Shown in pieces: positions 9,307 to 19,208 of a stretch of 64,000 nucleotides of DNA. The DNA is from Cyanobacteria bacterium FACHB-63. Lineage in GTDB: Bacteria; Cyanobacteriota; Cyanobacteriia; Leptolyngbyales; Leptolyngbyaceae. Position numbers and translations under genes: made by a program. Below the pieces are notes generated by a model. It saw nothing but the letters and a program-made list of their open reading frames with translations, was not told the origin of the DNA and searched no databases. The DNA lies in assembly GCA_014695255.1 (NCBI GenBank), contig JACJNX010000077.1, positions 1 to 64,000 on the forward strand, in the 5' to 3' direction. Position 1 is the first letter of the stretch, and each line of letters opens with the position of its first letter.

Positions 9307-11749
9307 AATGACTGAGCAAGGAACAATATTGGTCGTCGATGATACCCCTACGAATTTAGAGGTGTTGTTTGATTTGTTGGGAGACTCCGGCTTTCGGGTG
9401 TTAGTCGCTGAGAACGGGGAAAGCGCGATCGACAAAGCCAGCTACGCCCATCCAGATTTGATTCTGCTGGATATTCTCATGCCCGGAATGGATGGGTTTG
9501 AAACCTGTCGCCGTCTGAAAGCAAATGCAGACACCAGCACGATTCCAATTATTTTCCTTACAGCGTTAACGGATTCCGTAGACAAAGTTAGAGGGTTTGA
9601 TTTAGGGGCGGTTGACTTTATCACCAAGCCTTTGCAGTGCGAAGAAGTGTTAGCCCGTGTCAAAACCCAACTGCGATTGCAAAATCTCACGAAACAACTC
9701 CAACACCAGATTGCCCAAGAACGCTTAATCGGAGAAATTGCTCAAGGCATTCGTCGATCGCTCAAGCTCGATGAAATTCTGCAAACGACCGTCGATCAGG
9801 TGCGGCAGTTTTTGCACAGCGATCGTGTTGTGATTCTTCGTTTTGAGTCAGATTGGGGTGGACGAATTGTAACGGAATCGGTTGACCCTGCCTGGAAATC
9901 TATCCTCTTAGCTGATTTTCACGATTCTTGCTTTAGCGAACATTACGTCAGTTATTATCAACATGGTCAAACCAGCGCGAAGCCCGATATCTATCAAGCA
10001 GGCTTAAGTGCTTGTCACATTGAACTTTTAGAACAGGCTCAAGTTCGAGCCAACTTAATAGTTCCAATTCTGCAAAATAATTATCTGTGGGGACTGTTAA
10101 TCGCGCATCACTGTTCCAGTCCGCGAGAGTGGCAAGCGATCGAGACAACGCTACTTCAGCAACTAGCCACACAGTTAGGAATTGCAATTCAACAATCAGA
10201 ACTTTATGAACGCACCCAGAATGAGCTAATCGAGCGGCGACGGGCTGAGCAAATCATCCGAGAGCAAGTGGCACTGTTGAATGTTGCCTCTGATGCGATC
10301 TATGCCCGCGACTTACAGAATCACATTCTATTTTGGAATCAATCCGCAGAACAACTCTACGGTTGGTCACAAGCAGAACTACAAGCGGCACCTGAATTGT
10401 TGAGTAACATCCAGCCCCAAGAGTTTGCAACTGTATTTGAGCAAGGATCGTGGCAAGGAGAAGTTCAGAAAGCTACGAAGTCCGGCAAAGCAGTCACGGT
10501 CATGAGTCGGATGACGCTTGTGCGTGACGAATCAGGCACACCCAAATCGATTCTGACGGTGGATACTGATATTACCGAGAAAAAGCTGCTTGAGGCTCAA
10601 TTTCTGCGCGCCCAGCGCTTAGAAAGTATTGGAACGCTCGCCAGTGGTGTCGCGCATGATCTCAATAACATTCTCACGCCAATTTTAGCCTCAGCCCAAC
10701 TGTTACCGCTGAAGTTTCCCGATCTCGACGATCGCACTCGCAAACTGCTCTCCACGGTCGAAGCAAACGCGAAACGCGGGGCTGACTTAATCAAACAAGT
10801 GCTGTCATTTGCACGAGGCGCAGAAGGAAGACGCACCCCCGTTCAGGTGGCGCATTTACTGGGAGAGATTGAGCAAATCGCTAACCGTACTTTTCCCAAG
10901 TCGATCGCCGTTCAGGTTGATCTGCCTCCCTCAATGCTCAATCTCGTTTATGCAGATGCCACCCAACTGCATCAGGTGTTGATGAATCTTTGCGTCAATG
11001 CTCGTGATGCAATGCCTGAGGGTGGGGTACTCACCATTGCTGCTAGCAATGTTTTCATTGATGAATCTCATGCCCGCACCCAGCTTGATGCCAAAGTGGG
11101 AAACTATGTGATGATTGAAGTCTCGGATACGGGCACAGGAATTCCGCCGGAAGTAATCGATCGCATCTTTGACCCATTTTTCACAACCAAGGAGGTCGGC
11201 AAAGGGACGGGCTTAGGGCTTTCAACCGTGCTGGGAATTATCAAAAGTCACGCAGGATTTATTGAGATAGAGAGCCAGATGGGTCAAGGAACCTGCTTTA
11301 AAGTTTACTTACCTACTACGGGAGATAAGGCTGTCTCCTCAATTGCTTCTTTAGATTTGCTTCCTGGGTCGGGTGAAGTCGTTTTAGTCGTGGATGATGA
11401 ATCGTCGATTCAAGATGTTGCTAAAGCGATTTTAGAAGAGCAGAACTATCATGTGTTAACTGCAAGTAATGGCTTTGAAGCAATCTCGCTCTACGCGAAG
11501 CACAAGCAAGAAATTGCCGTGATCTTGATGGATTTAATGATGCCTGCAATGGATGGAGCAACAGCCATTCGCACCTTGAGGAAAATGAATCCTAATGTCA
11601 GGGTGATTGCTACGAGCGGCTTGATGTTAAGTAATACCATAGCGGATGTTGCCAGTGTCGGTGTCGATTCATTTCTATCAAAGCCTTATACGGCAGAGGA
11701 ATTGCTGAAGGCACTCCACAAGGCGCTTGATGGCGTGTATCAGAAATAG
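9296..11749 (+). CDS. Hybrid histidine kinase with DXCF cyanobacteriochrome-type GAF (REC-GAF-PAS-HisKA-HATPase-REC)
   Basis: An 817-residue soluble protein. The N-terminal receiver has Asp59. The GAF domain (about 147-312) has the layout of bilin-binding cyanobacteriochromes: [18 protein letters not shown], then DSCF with Cys212, then [10 protein letters not shown] with Cys240 followed by His, then [10 protein letters not shown]. The 28-residue Cys-Cys spacing equals that of the DXCF group, where the first Cys binds C10 of the bilin and the second is the canonical anchor. PAS follows (about 330-440), then HisKA with His454 in GVAHDLNN, HATPase, and a second receiver with Asp746. It probably senses light (blue/green or similar, inference). 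The ATG at 9296 overlaps the previous gene by 11 nt; ATG 9308 is an alternative. Confidence 0.88.
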   Translation: MNSKMTEQGTILVVDDTPTNLEVLFDLLGDSGFRVLVAENGESAIDKASYAHPDLILLDILMPGMDGFETCRRLKANADTSTIPIIFLTALTDSVDKVRGFDLGAVDFITKPLQCEEVLARVKTQLRLQNLTKQLQHQIAQERLIGEIAQGIRRSLKLDEILQTTVDQVRQFLHSDRVVILRFESDWGGRIVTESVDPAWKSILLADFHDSCFSEHYVSYYQHGQTSAKPDIYQAGLSACHIELLEQAQVRANLIVPILQNNYLWGLLIAHHCSSPREWQAIETTLLQQLATQLGIAIQQSELYERTQNELIERRRAEQIIREQVALLNVASDAIYARDLQNHILFWNQSAEQLYGWSQAELQAAPELLSNIQPQEFATVFEQGSWQGEVQKATKSGKAVTVMSRMTLVRDESGTPKSILTVDTDITEKKLLEAQFLRAQRLESIGTLASGVAHDLNNILTPILASAQLLPLKFPDLDDRTRKLLSTVEANAKRGADLIKQVLSFARGAEGRRTPVQVAHLLGEIEQIANRTFPKSIAVQVDLPPSMLNLVYADATQLHQVLMNLCVNARDAMPEGGVLTIAASNVFIDESHARTQLDAKVGNYVMIEVSDTGTGIPPEVIDRIFDPFFTTKEVGKGTGLGLSTVLGIIKSHAGFIEIESQMGQGTCFKVYLPTTGDKAVSSIASLDLLPGSGEVVLVVDDESSIQDVAKAILEEQNYHVLTASNGFEAISLYAKHKQEIAVILMDLMMPAMDGATAIRTLRKMNPNVRVIATSGLMLSNTIADVASVGVDSFLSKPYTAEELLKALHKALDGVYQK

Positions 11750-11772
11750 GATTGCAGAACCTGGGTTTGAGT

Positions 11773-12900
11773 CTAATCCTCTAGCATTCCTACCACATAC
11801 TCCCCTTCGTTAACAATCTGGCTGATTGCGGCATCAAATACGACTCCTGGCTGCTGTGCCTGCACTGCTTGAACTGTCGGCATTGCCCCGTCTTTGCTGA
11901 ACCTTAATAGCTCATAGAGAATCGTGCCTGCCTCCACTACAGCTCCTACCGGAACCCTCGACTGGATCACTCCCCCCGCAGGCGCGTAATATCGCCTTTG
12001 CTTGTTGCGGGGGACAAGACGCATTGGTGGGGGAGTGATGCGAGGAAAGTCGGATAGGTCTAAAACGCCTTTAGTAATCAGATAGTTCTGGATACCGCGA
12101 ATGCCTCGATCGACTGCTTCTGAATCAATTTGCATCCCTGATCCTAGCTCCAAGGTGTAAGCTTCCACCTCAAACCGCATTGGTCGCTCCAACTCAGTAA
12201 AGCACTGTTCAAGCGCTAGCCAAGGTTTGATGAATGCTTCGTCAAACGCATCTCCGTCATAGTCATCGAGTAAAATGCCTGCTTCTAGTAGAAAAAGAGG
12301 TGCGCTGTCCTGACGATCGCGGAAATAATACACATAGGTTAGACCCAGATCGCTCGATGTATGCAAATCCAGAACATAGTCCGCATCTAAGGAAAGCGAT
12401 TGCAGCACGTAGCGATATTTCTCGTGAAACGGAACGCTAGCCGCAGCGTCGATTTCGCTTCTAAGCTGAAGAAACTGCTGTTGAATATGGTGCCGGAAGT
12501 TCTGCTGAATGATTCTTGGCTCGAGTTCAAGCTGTGATTTAGCAAACGCTTGAATATTTGCACCCTTTTTCTCATAATCCCAAAAGATGCGATTCCAATT
12601 GTGACCACTGTAAGACTCAAACCGACCACTGGCGTAATGGTGCGATCGAACATTCACCCCCGCTGGATTGCAAACTGGTACGACCCACAGTTCTCCAACT
12701 AGCTGTGAGGGTGCCAGCGTGCCCAACCATTCCATGAGCCGATGCAGTACCACGTTGCCCGCGATTTCTCCGCCGTGCAGATTGGATTGGAGATAGACCT
12801 TCTTTCCTAGACGATCGCCGACAAATTTGTAGAACTGTAGCGATAGATAGTCACCCGATGCAAGGTGCTGTAGCGGAATCGTTTCGATCGTGGGAATCAT
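11773..12900 (-). CDS. Succinylglutamate desuccinylase/aspartoacylase (AstE/AspA) family zinc hydrolase
   Basis: A 375-residue protein of the M14-like deacylase family, which removes acyl groups from N-acyl amino acids. The zinc site reads SNLHGGEIAGN, with His42 and Glu45 as ligands, and DYVLDLHTSSDLG with His180 as the third. The C-terminal part (about 280-370) is a beta-rich domain like the lipoyl-like lid of this family. It is cytoplasmic. It lies 32 nt after the M20 peptidase gene on the same strand, so the two are probably co-transcribed and may act in turn on one acyl- or glutamyl-amino acid. The substrate is unknown. Convergent with the kinase at 9296-11749. Confidence 0.85.
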   Translation of the reverse strand: MIPTIETIPLQHLASGDYLSLQFYKFVGDRLGKKVYLQSNLHGGEIAGNVVLHRLMEWLGTLAPSQLVGELWVVPVCNPAGVNVRSHHYASGRFESYSGHNWNRIFWDYEKKGANIQAFAKSQLELEPRIIQQNFRHHIQQQFLQLRSEIDAAASVPFHEKYRYVLQSLSLDADYVLDLHTSSDLGLTYVYYFRDRQDSAPLFLLEAGILLDDYDGDAFDEAFIKPWLALEQCFTELERPMRFEVEAYTLELGSGMQIDSEAVDRGIRGIQNYLITKGVLDLSDFPRITPPPMRLVPRNKQRRYYAPAGGVIQSRVPVGAVVEAGTILYELLRFSKDGAMPTVQAVQAQQPGVVFDAAISQIVNEGEYVVGMLED

Positions 12901-12932
12901 AATTAGTCTGATGATTGGTGATGGCTAGAAAG

Positions 12933-14174
12933 TTAGAGCACCTTCAGAAGCTTGGTCAATAGATAAATTCGAGGTGTAATTCGATCTAAGTCGATATATT
13001 CATCTGCACTATGGGCACCACCCCCCACAGGACCAAGCGCATCTAAAGTTGTTGTGCCCACTGAAGCCGCATAGTTACCATCAGTACCCCCTCCACTGCC
13101 TTCTACACCCAAGCGAAGTCCTAGTTCTTGATAGATTGCTTGTGCTTTTTTTACCAACGCATCAGTTTTAGAATTGGGTGGAAAGGGTGGACGACCCCGT
13201 TCTGAAAAAATCTTAATCTTGGTACAAGGCAGTAGTTTGTTTTGTGATAGGCGAGTAAAGTCGCGTTCTAGGCGATCGTACTCTTGAGCCTCTAGCACTC
13301 GAACATCTGCCTGAACTTTGGCAAACTCGGGAATAATATTAGGTCGCTCTCCCGCTTGAAACATTGTAAAGTTGACGGTCGTTTGTTTTTTGGTATTACC
13401 TGTTGAACTGAGTTGCAGTGCTTGATGAGATGCTTCAAGCAGAGCGTTGCAGCCTTTTTCCGGTTCAGCACCCGCATGTGCGGCTCGACCGCTAATCTCA
13501 AATCCGTAGTAGCCAATGCCCTTGCGCCATGAAGTCACTTTATCGTCCGGAGAGCCGAATTCTAAGACCAAGGCAACATCATGTGTTCTAGCCGTTGCTT
13601 TGATTAATTCACGCGACCCAAACGAACCTTTTTCCTCATCTGGATTAATCAAAAATGTAATTGTGTCAAAGTCTGTAAAGTTCATCTCTTTGAGAATCTT
13701 CAGTGCTTCAAAGCCTAAAAGAATCCCACCTTTGTCATCCATGACTCCTGCGCCATAGGCTTTCTCATTCAAGACTTTAAACGGACGCTTCGCTGCAGTT
13801 CCTGTTGCAAAGACTGTATCGCTATGAGCTAGAAGCAAAATCTTACGACTGCCCGTTCCTCGCAGGGTTGCAATAATATTACGTCCAACCTGAGGGGGAG
13901 TCACACTGATAGTTTGCACCTCTGCACCGATCGACTTAAGGTGGTCAATTATCAAATTTTCGACTTTGGTAATTCCATCTTCATATCCTGTTCCAGAATC
14001 AATGTTGACCAATGTTTGTAGCTTTTCTAGAAAATCAGATTGTGCTTGTTGAGCTTTGGTGTAAAGTATCGAGTCGGGGGAGGCGACAGCAGAATCGAAG
14101 TAGCTCAGGGAAAGAAACACGATCAAGATAGAACTCAGCAAGCCGAAAAGTATCCGGAAAAGCTTCAGGGTCAT
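12933..14174 (-). CDS. Exported M20 metallopeptidase, glutamate carboxypeptidase (CPG2-like)
   Basis: A 413-residue di-zinc peptidase. Residues 1-32 form a signal peptide (hydrophobic core 8-25, AVA-S cleavage near 31). Ligands are visible: His117 and Asp119 in LLLAHSDTVF, bridging Asp146 in GAGVMDDKGG, the Glu pair at 180-181 in NPDEEKGS, and a late His in GGGAHSADEY. The middle dimerisation insert contains GRAAHAGAEPEKG. Relatives (carboxypeptidase G2) release glutamate from the C-terminus of peptides or folates in the periplasm. First gene of a two-gene unit with the AstE-like hydrolase. Confidence 0.87.
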   Translation of the reverse strand: MTLKLFRILFGLLSSILIVFLSLSYFDSAVASPDSILYTKAQQAQSDFLEKLQTLVNIDSGTGYEDGITKVENLIIDHLKSIGAEVQTISVTPPQVGRNIIATLRGTGSRKILLLAHSDTVFATGTAAKRPFKVLNEKAYGAGVMDDKGGILLGFEALKILKEMNFTDFDTITFLINPDEEKGSFGSRELIKATARTHDVALVLEFGSPDDKVTSWRKGIGYYGFEISGRAAHAGAEPEKGCNALLEASHQALQLSSTGNTKKQTTVNFTMFQAGERPNIIPEFAKVQADVRVLEAQEYDRLERDFTRLSQNKLLPCTKIKIFSERGRPPFPPNSKTDALVKKAQAIYQELGLRLGVEGSGGGTDGNYAASVGTTTLDALGPVGGGAHSADEYIDLDRITPRIYLLTKLLKVL

Positions 14175-14351
14175 GTTGGTCTACTTCTCTAAAGCAACGG
14201 TTCTTCGGATGATAGCGCTAGTTTTGCAGTCGTTTGAATGTTTTAGCCTTTCTTCAAGATAAGCATTGATCAGTCAAGTTTCTTGGGTAAGAAGCAGCCT
14301 GTATTTCACAAGCATTTCACAAGCAATTGGCAATGCCCTGAAAGCGTAGCT

Positions 14352-16079
14352 TTAGGATGCTTGTGGTTCTAAAACAGCCGCGATCGTTTGCATCAGTCTT
14401 TCTGGCTCGATCGGCTTCGATAAATGCTCGTTGTATCCGACTGATAATGCTTGTTCGCGATGGCTCTCAGTTGCGTAAGCCGTCAGCGCGATCGCCGGAA
14501 GATCTTCTGCAAAGGCGCGGATTTGTCGCAGCAAGGTGAATCCATCCATTCCCTGCATTCCGATATCGCTGATGAGCAGATCAAACGACGATCGCTCAAA
14601 TTCATCGAGGGCAGCCTGGGGTGAGGGAACTGCGGTCACGATCGCGCCTTCTTGCTGAACGATAAAGGCAAGAAATTGCAGTGTCGAAATATCATCCTCA
14701 ACCATCAACACCCGAAGCCCCTTCAAGTTTGGCTTTGACGATGCAGACATGGCGGTTTTCGCAGAGTGTGAATCGATCACAAGCGGCAATTGAACGGTAA
14801 AGATTGCACCCCGTCCGATGCCCGCACTTTCCGCCTGGATAATGCCGCCATGCGCTTCGACCAACTGCCGACAGAGCGATAGTCCTAAACCCAATCCGCC
14901 AAACTGACGGGTAATTGAACTATCCTCCTGGCGAAAACGCTCGAATACAAACGGCAAAAACTCTGGATCAATTCCTTGTCCGGTATCACTGATTTGGATT
15001 TGAGCGGTACGATCGACCCGCGATAATGTCACTTTAATCTGACCCTCGATCGGCGTGAATTTAATCGCATTCGACAACAGATTCCAAATCACTTGTTGCA
15101 GCCGTCCGGCATCACCCATCACCGGCGCGATCGTTGCATTTAAATCTGTTTTGATTTGAATCGATTTTGCCTCAGCAGCAAGCCGAACGGTTTCGAGTGC
15201 GGCGACGATCGATTCGGTCAAGGAAACCGAGGTAAAGTTCAGCGTCAGCTTACCGCGCACAATCCGGGCGAGATCGAGCAAATCATCGACCAGTTGCGCT
15301 TGGCGTTTGGCGTTTTCTTCGATCGTTTTGAGCGCTTGTTGAGTATTAGCTTCTGAAAGCTGCTGGGTTCTCAGGACTTTTGACCAGCCAAGAATCGGGG
15401 TCAGCGGCGTTCTCAATTCGTGTGAAAGCGTTGCCAAAAACTCGTCTTTCGTCCGGTTGGCAACTTCTGCGGCATCGCGGGCAATTTGTTCTTGAGCTAA
15501 AAGCTGTTCGCGTTCTTTTTCGTAGCGCTTACGATCGGTGATATCGCGCTGAATGGCGACGAAGTGCGTGATTTCTTGCTGACTATTGCGAATTGGTGTA
15601 ATGTTCCATTCGACGTAGAATTCGCTGCCGTCTTTGTGATAGTTGATCGCCTCACCGTGAAAGGGGTTGCCTTGAGAAATTGCACGCCGCAGGGCATCGA
15701 GCACTGTCCGGTCTGTGTGTGCTCCTTGCAGCAAACGCGGGTTTTTGCCTAACACTTCTTCTGCAGCGTAGCCTGTCATTTCCGTAAAGGCGGGATTCAC
15801 GTAGACCATCTCAGGGCCGGGGGGATCGAGATGGGCAGTCGTAATGACGATCGAATCCCGCGATTGTTGTACCGCAGACAACAAAAGCTGAATTGCCTCC
15901 TCAGCGACTTGCAAATCTCTTAATGCACTGGTTAAGCGCTCTAGAGATTCTGTTAGCCTACTTTTCTGCTTAGGGGGCAATTGTTCAGCGTCTTGTTGCA
16001 GTTCAGCGACTTGCTTTTGCACATCCTGAATCTGCTCAATAAACTCATCTCCGTTCACGCGATCCTTTAACTTAATCAC
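14352..16079 (-). CDS. Cytosolic hybrid histidine kinase (coiled coil-PAS-HisKA-HATPase-REC)
   Basis: A 575-residue protein without membrane segments. The N-terminus (about 10-65) is a coiled coil. The PAS/PAC unit (about 65-185) is close to LOV domains, but the flavin-cysteine motif GXNCRFLQ reads GKNPRLLQ, with Pro114 in place of Cys, so no LOV photochemistry is expected. HisKA has His220 in [15 protein letters not shown], HATPase has FGGLGLGLSL, and the C-terminal receiver has Asp505. It stands alone on its strand. Its kinase-receiver part strongly resembles that of the truncated kinase at 62720-64000. Confidence 0.9.
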   Translation of the reverse strand: MIKLKDRVNGDEFIEQIQDVQKQVAELQQDAEQLPPKQKSRLTESLERLTSALRDLQVAEEAIQLLLSAVQQSRDSIVITTAHLDPPGPEMVYVNPAFTEMTGYAAEEVLGKNPRLLQGAHTDRTVLDALRRAISQGNPFHGEAINYHKDGSEFYVEWNITPIRNSQQEITHFVAIQRDITDRKRYEKEREQLLAQEQIARDAAEVANRTKDEFLATLSHELRTPLTPILGWSKVLRTQQLSEANTQQALKTIEENAKRQAQLVDDLLDLARIVRGKLTLNFTSVSLTESIVAALETVRLAAEAKSIQIKTDLNATIAPVMGDAGRLQQVIWNLLSNAIKFTPIEGQIKVTLSRVDRTAQIQISDTGQGIDPEFLPFVFERFRQEDSSITRQFGGLGLGLSLCRQLVEAHGGIIQAESAGIGRGAIFTVQLPLVIDSHSAKTAMSASSKPNLKGLRVLMVEDDISTLQFLAFIVQQEGAIVTAVPSPQAALDEFERSSFDLLISDIGMQGMDGFTLLRQIRAFAEDLPAIALTAYATESHREQALSVGYNEHLSKPIEPERLMQTIAAVLEPQAS

Positions 16080-16342
16080 TTCAAGATCATTATGATTTGT
16101 GCCGCACCTAACGGCATTCCTACTTGGAGGGATTTAGCAATTCCTTAAGAGTTGAGGGTGGCTGCAAGGCTAACTGCTTCTACAAATGTTAAAAGACTCG
16201 GAACATTCTTCAGGTTGTTTGAAAGCTTGAGTAAACTGACAAAATTGATGGACATGGCGGGTTCTGGAAAGGTTTTACGGGGCGATCGGTGCCCAACACT
16301 TCGACTCACAATCGGCTCAGAAAACGATTCACTAACATCGAC

Positions 16343-16939
16343 ATGATCACACAATTAGGAATTTCCCGATTCGAGCAGTCTGTTTTGAACATGGCATTGG
16401 TTCACCTTTGCGATCGTGAAGGCTATGTTGGACAACTTTCTCGCAGCAACACTGCTGTAGAGTCAGAAGATTCAGAAGCAATGCAGCAAATCACACTCTA
16501 TGTTCCTCATCCTGAGCAGGAATACGACGGGCTTTCGTTAGAAGCGGGACTAACTCAGGGCTACAACATTGAGATTGATCCTGTCCGCGATCGCAGCCGG
16601 ATTCCCTATGTGATTCCGAGAGGAGCGCAGTTTGTTCGAGTCCTACGCCAAAAGGGTCGCGATGCAGGATTTAGCCTCGCGGCGATCGGCTTGTTTGTTC
16701 GTCCCTTGGCGATTCTGAAGCTGGATCTGATTGTGGATGCTGAGCAGGCAGAGTATCAGGCGATCGCGGTGCGACATCCGGTGATTCGCGACTACCCGAG
16801 CGATTGGGAACAGAAACTAAACGGATTTCTCCAACAAAGAATTGCGATCGAAGCGCTGCCGAACTGTGTGAATTATGTCGATCGCACGATCAATTCAGAC
16901 TACAGTCCGCCCAACTGGACGCAGATGAATCAATCCTGA
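16343..16939 (+). CDS. Conserved cyanobacterial protein of unknown function
   Basis: A 198-residue soluble protein that I do not recognise. It has no signal peptide or membrane segment. The middle is rich in short beta strands (ITLYVPHPEQEYDG, YVIPRGAQFVRVLR) and the C-terminus is helical. The frame opens at GTG 16289, but ATG 16343 (MITQLGISRFEQSVLN) is the more natural start; neither has a clear ribosome site. Its last 45 nt overlap the 3' end of the minus-strand 5-formyl-THF cyclo-ligase gene, so the two are convergent and overlapping. Confidence 0.65.
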   Translation: MITQLGISRFEQSVLNMALVHLCDREGYVGQLSRSNTAVESEDSEAMQQITLYVPHPEQEYDGLSLEAGLTQGYNIEIDPVRDRSRIPYVIPRGAQFVRVLRQKGRDAGFSLAAIGLFVRPLAILKLDLIVDAEQAEYQAIAVRHPVIRDYPSDWEQKLNGFLQQRIAIEALPNCVNYVDRTINSDYSPPNWTQMNQS

Positions 16940-17464
16940 TTCTGTACAGATTGCATCTAACGGTCGATCCCAGGGATCGATCGGCAATTCATCCATCACG
17001 GCACTATCAAACAAAACGCCGATCGTCGCTTTGCCTTGCCATTCGGGTTGGCTGAGCATTCGATCGTAAAATCCGCCGCCATAACCGAGTCGATAACCGC
17101 GCCGATCGCACATTACACAAGGAACTAAGATTAAATCGACTTGCTCAGCCTCAAGCGTTGGACTGTCTGGATCAGGTTCTTGGATACCGAAGTTGCCCGA
17201 TCGTAGGCTGCCGGGTGTCCAAACGTGCCACAGTAATGTTTTTTCCACACAGCGGGGCAATCCCCACACTTTCGGAATTGTCAGCAGTTCTTGTAAATCT
17301 GGCTCTTGACGAAAGCTGCAATACGATAAAACAGTTTTTGCAGAACGCAAGCTGTCAGAAGCCTTGAGGTGTTCACAAATCTGTTTGCTTTTCGCTTCCC
17401 ACTCCTGAAGACAGAGCGATCGACGCTTCTGAAGACAGATTTTACGCAACTCTAATTTATTCAT
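16895..17464 (-). CDS. 5-formyltetrahydrofolate cyclo-ligase
   Basis: A 189-residue enzyme converting 5-formyl-THF to 5,10-methenyl-THF with ATP, returning the storage folate to one-carbon metabolism. The N-terminal helix MNKLELRKICLQKRRSL holds the conserved basic ATP-binding residues. The hallmark RLGYGGGFYDR is at about 125-135, after DLILVPCVMCDRRGYR. Length fits the family (180-200). Cytoplasmic. The 3' end overlaps the plus-strand neighbour by 45 nt. Confidence 0.92.
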   Translation of the reverse strand: MNKLELRKICLQKRRSLCLQEWEAKSKQICEHLKASDSLRSAKTVLSYCSFRQEPDLQELLTIPKVWGLPRCVEKTLLWHVWTPGSLRSGNFGIQEPDPDSPTLEAEQVDLILVPCVMCDRRGYRLGYGGGFYDRMLSQPEWQGKATIGVLFDSAVMDELPIDPWDRPLDAICTESGLIHLRPVGRTVV

Positions 17465-17548
17465 TTTTACTGTTCATTGCTAATTCGGCTTTGTCGTAAT
17501 TTCAGTAGATATGATTGCAGATATACGTCGATCGCGGAACTTCTCTTT

Positions 17549-19117
17549 ATGAACGTGCTTGATCCTACCGTTCAGTTTCAGCATCTCCAAATGCAACTGC
17601 GTGAGCGTTGGCGCAATGTTGTTGAGTTTGACACCAGTGAAGCCGATATTATTGTGATTCCGTCGCTCAGTATTGATCAGCGAGAATTATCTAAGATCGA
17701 AGGCTTTTTACACTATGAAGAACGGCTATTATTTTCGCTGATTCGGTTGCGAAACCCCCGGACTCGATTAGTGTATGTGACTTCTCAACCGATTCACCCT
17801 AGCGTAATCGATTATTATCTTCAACTATTACCGGGAATTCCATTTTCCCATGCTCGCGATCGCTTGCTGCTGCTTTCAGCTTATGATTCATCGCTCAAAC
17901 CCCTCAGCCAAAAAATTCTCGATCGACCGCGGCTGCTCGATCGCATTCGGCAAGCAGTCAATCCCGATCGCGCTTACATGATCTGCTATAACTCAACAGA
18001 TGTTGAACGCGACTTATCGATTCAATTAGACATTCCCCTGTATGCACTTGATCCCGTATTACTAAACTGGGGCACAAAAAGCGGCAGTCGGCAGATTTTT
18101 GCAGAAAGTGGAGTGCCGCACCCGGATGGTAGTGACTTGGTTTGGACTGCAAAAGATCTCGCTGTAGCGACAGCCGAATTATGGGAGCGCAATCCCGAAT
18201 TGCAACGCGTTGTGATCAAGTTAAACGAAGGGTTTTCTGGTGAAGGAAACGCACTCTTTGACTTGCGACCTTTGGGAGAATACAAGCCTGGGATCATCTC
18301 GCACGAACAGCGCGTTAGCAAGATTTACGATCGCTTTGCTCATCTCAAATTTGAAGCAAAAACCGAAACTTGGGAGAATTACGGGGGGCGCATTTCGGAG
18401 TTGGGCGCGATCGCAGAAGCCTTTGTCGAAGGTGAGCATAAACTTTCGCCGAGCGTTCAGGGTCGCGTCACTCCCGATGGCGAAGTTGAAATCCTCTCAA
18501 CTCACGACCAAATTCTGGGCGGACCGAGTGGGCAAATCTATCTGGGTTGTCGCTTCCCAGCCGATGAAGCTTACCGGATGCGGATTCAGGATATGAGCCT
18601 ACAAGTGGGTCGAACCTTAGCGGCAAAAGGCGCACTAGAGCGATTTGGAGTCGATTTTGTTGCAGTTAAGCGCGAGGATCAGTGGGAATTTCATGCCATT
18701 GAAATCAATCTGCGAAAAGGCGGAACCACGCATCCGTTTATGACGCTGAAATTCCTCACCAACGGTCGCTATGACTTATCCAGCGGCTTGTTTTATAGCC
18801 AGCACGGACGACCTAAATACTATATGGCAACCGATAATTTACAGAAACCCCAATACTGTGGGCTGTTGCCGAATGATTTGATGGATATTATCGCGCACTA
18901 TGGTTTGCACTTCGATACGAGTACAGAAACAGGAACAGTCTTTCACTTGATGGGATGCTTATCTGAGTTTGGCAAATTGGGATTAACCAGCATTGGCAAC
19001 TCCCCGCAGCAAGCCGAAGATTTATATCGCCGCGTCGTAAAAGCGATCGACGATGAAACAAAACCTTCGATCGATTTGCAGAGCATCTCAGCAATGCGCT
19101 GGAATAGCGGCTATTAA
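17549..19117 (+). CDS. ATP-grasp peptide ligase, PGM1-related
   Basis: A 522-residue protein. An N-terminal half (to about 170) precedes an ATP-grasp fold: a substrate/ATP region with VVIKLNEGFSGEGNALFDL, then the metal-binding C-terminal part with FHAIEINLRKGGTTHPF, which gives the catalytic Glu/Asn and the PGM1 hallmark. Characterised PGM1 joins a peptide to a nonproteinogenic amino acid in pheganomycin synthesis; cyanobacterial relatives have no known product. The frame opens at 17477, but ATG 17549 (MNVLDPTVQFQHLQ) begins the conserved part. An M20 amidohydrolase follows on the same strand after 91 nt, so the two may handle the same amide-linked compound (inference). Confidence 0.82.
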   Translation: MNVLDPTVQFQHLQMQLRERWRNVVEFDTSEADIIVIPSLSIDQRELSKIEGFLHYEERLLFSLIRLRNPRTRLVYVTSQPIHPSVIDYYLQLLPGIPFSHARDRLLLLSAYDSSLKPLSQKILDRPRLLDRIRQAVNPDRAYMICYNSTDVERDLSIQLDIPLYALDPVLLNWGTKSGSRQIFAESGVPHPDGSDLVWTAKDLAVATAELWERNPELQRVVIKLNEGFSGEGNALFDLRPLGEYKPGIISHEQRVSKIYDRFAHLKFEAKTETWENYGGRISELGAIAEAFVEGEHKLSPSVQGRVTPDGEVEILSTHDQILGGPSGQIYLGCRFPADEAYRMRIQDMSLQVGRTLAAKGALERFGVDFVAVKREDQWEFHAIEINLRKGGTTHPFMTLKFLTNGRYDLSSGLFYSQHGRPKYYMATDNLQKPQYCGLLPNDLMDIIAHYGLHFDTSTETGTVFHLMGCLSEFGKLGLTSIGNSPQQAEDLYRRVVKAIDDETKPSIDLQSISAMRWNSGY

Positions 19118-19208
19118 CAGCATCAAATCGAATGTGCCGGATCTTTTGAAAGACAGGTTTTATCAGACAGGTTTTATCATTGGGAAAAGTACGATCGACC
19201 CCTCAATT

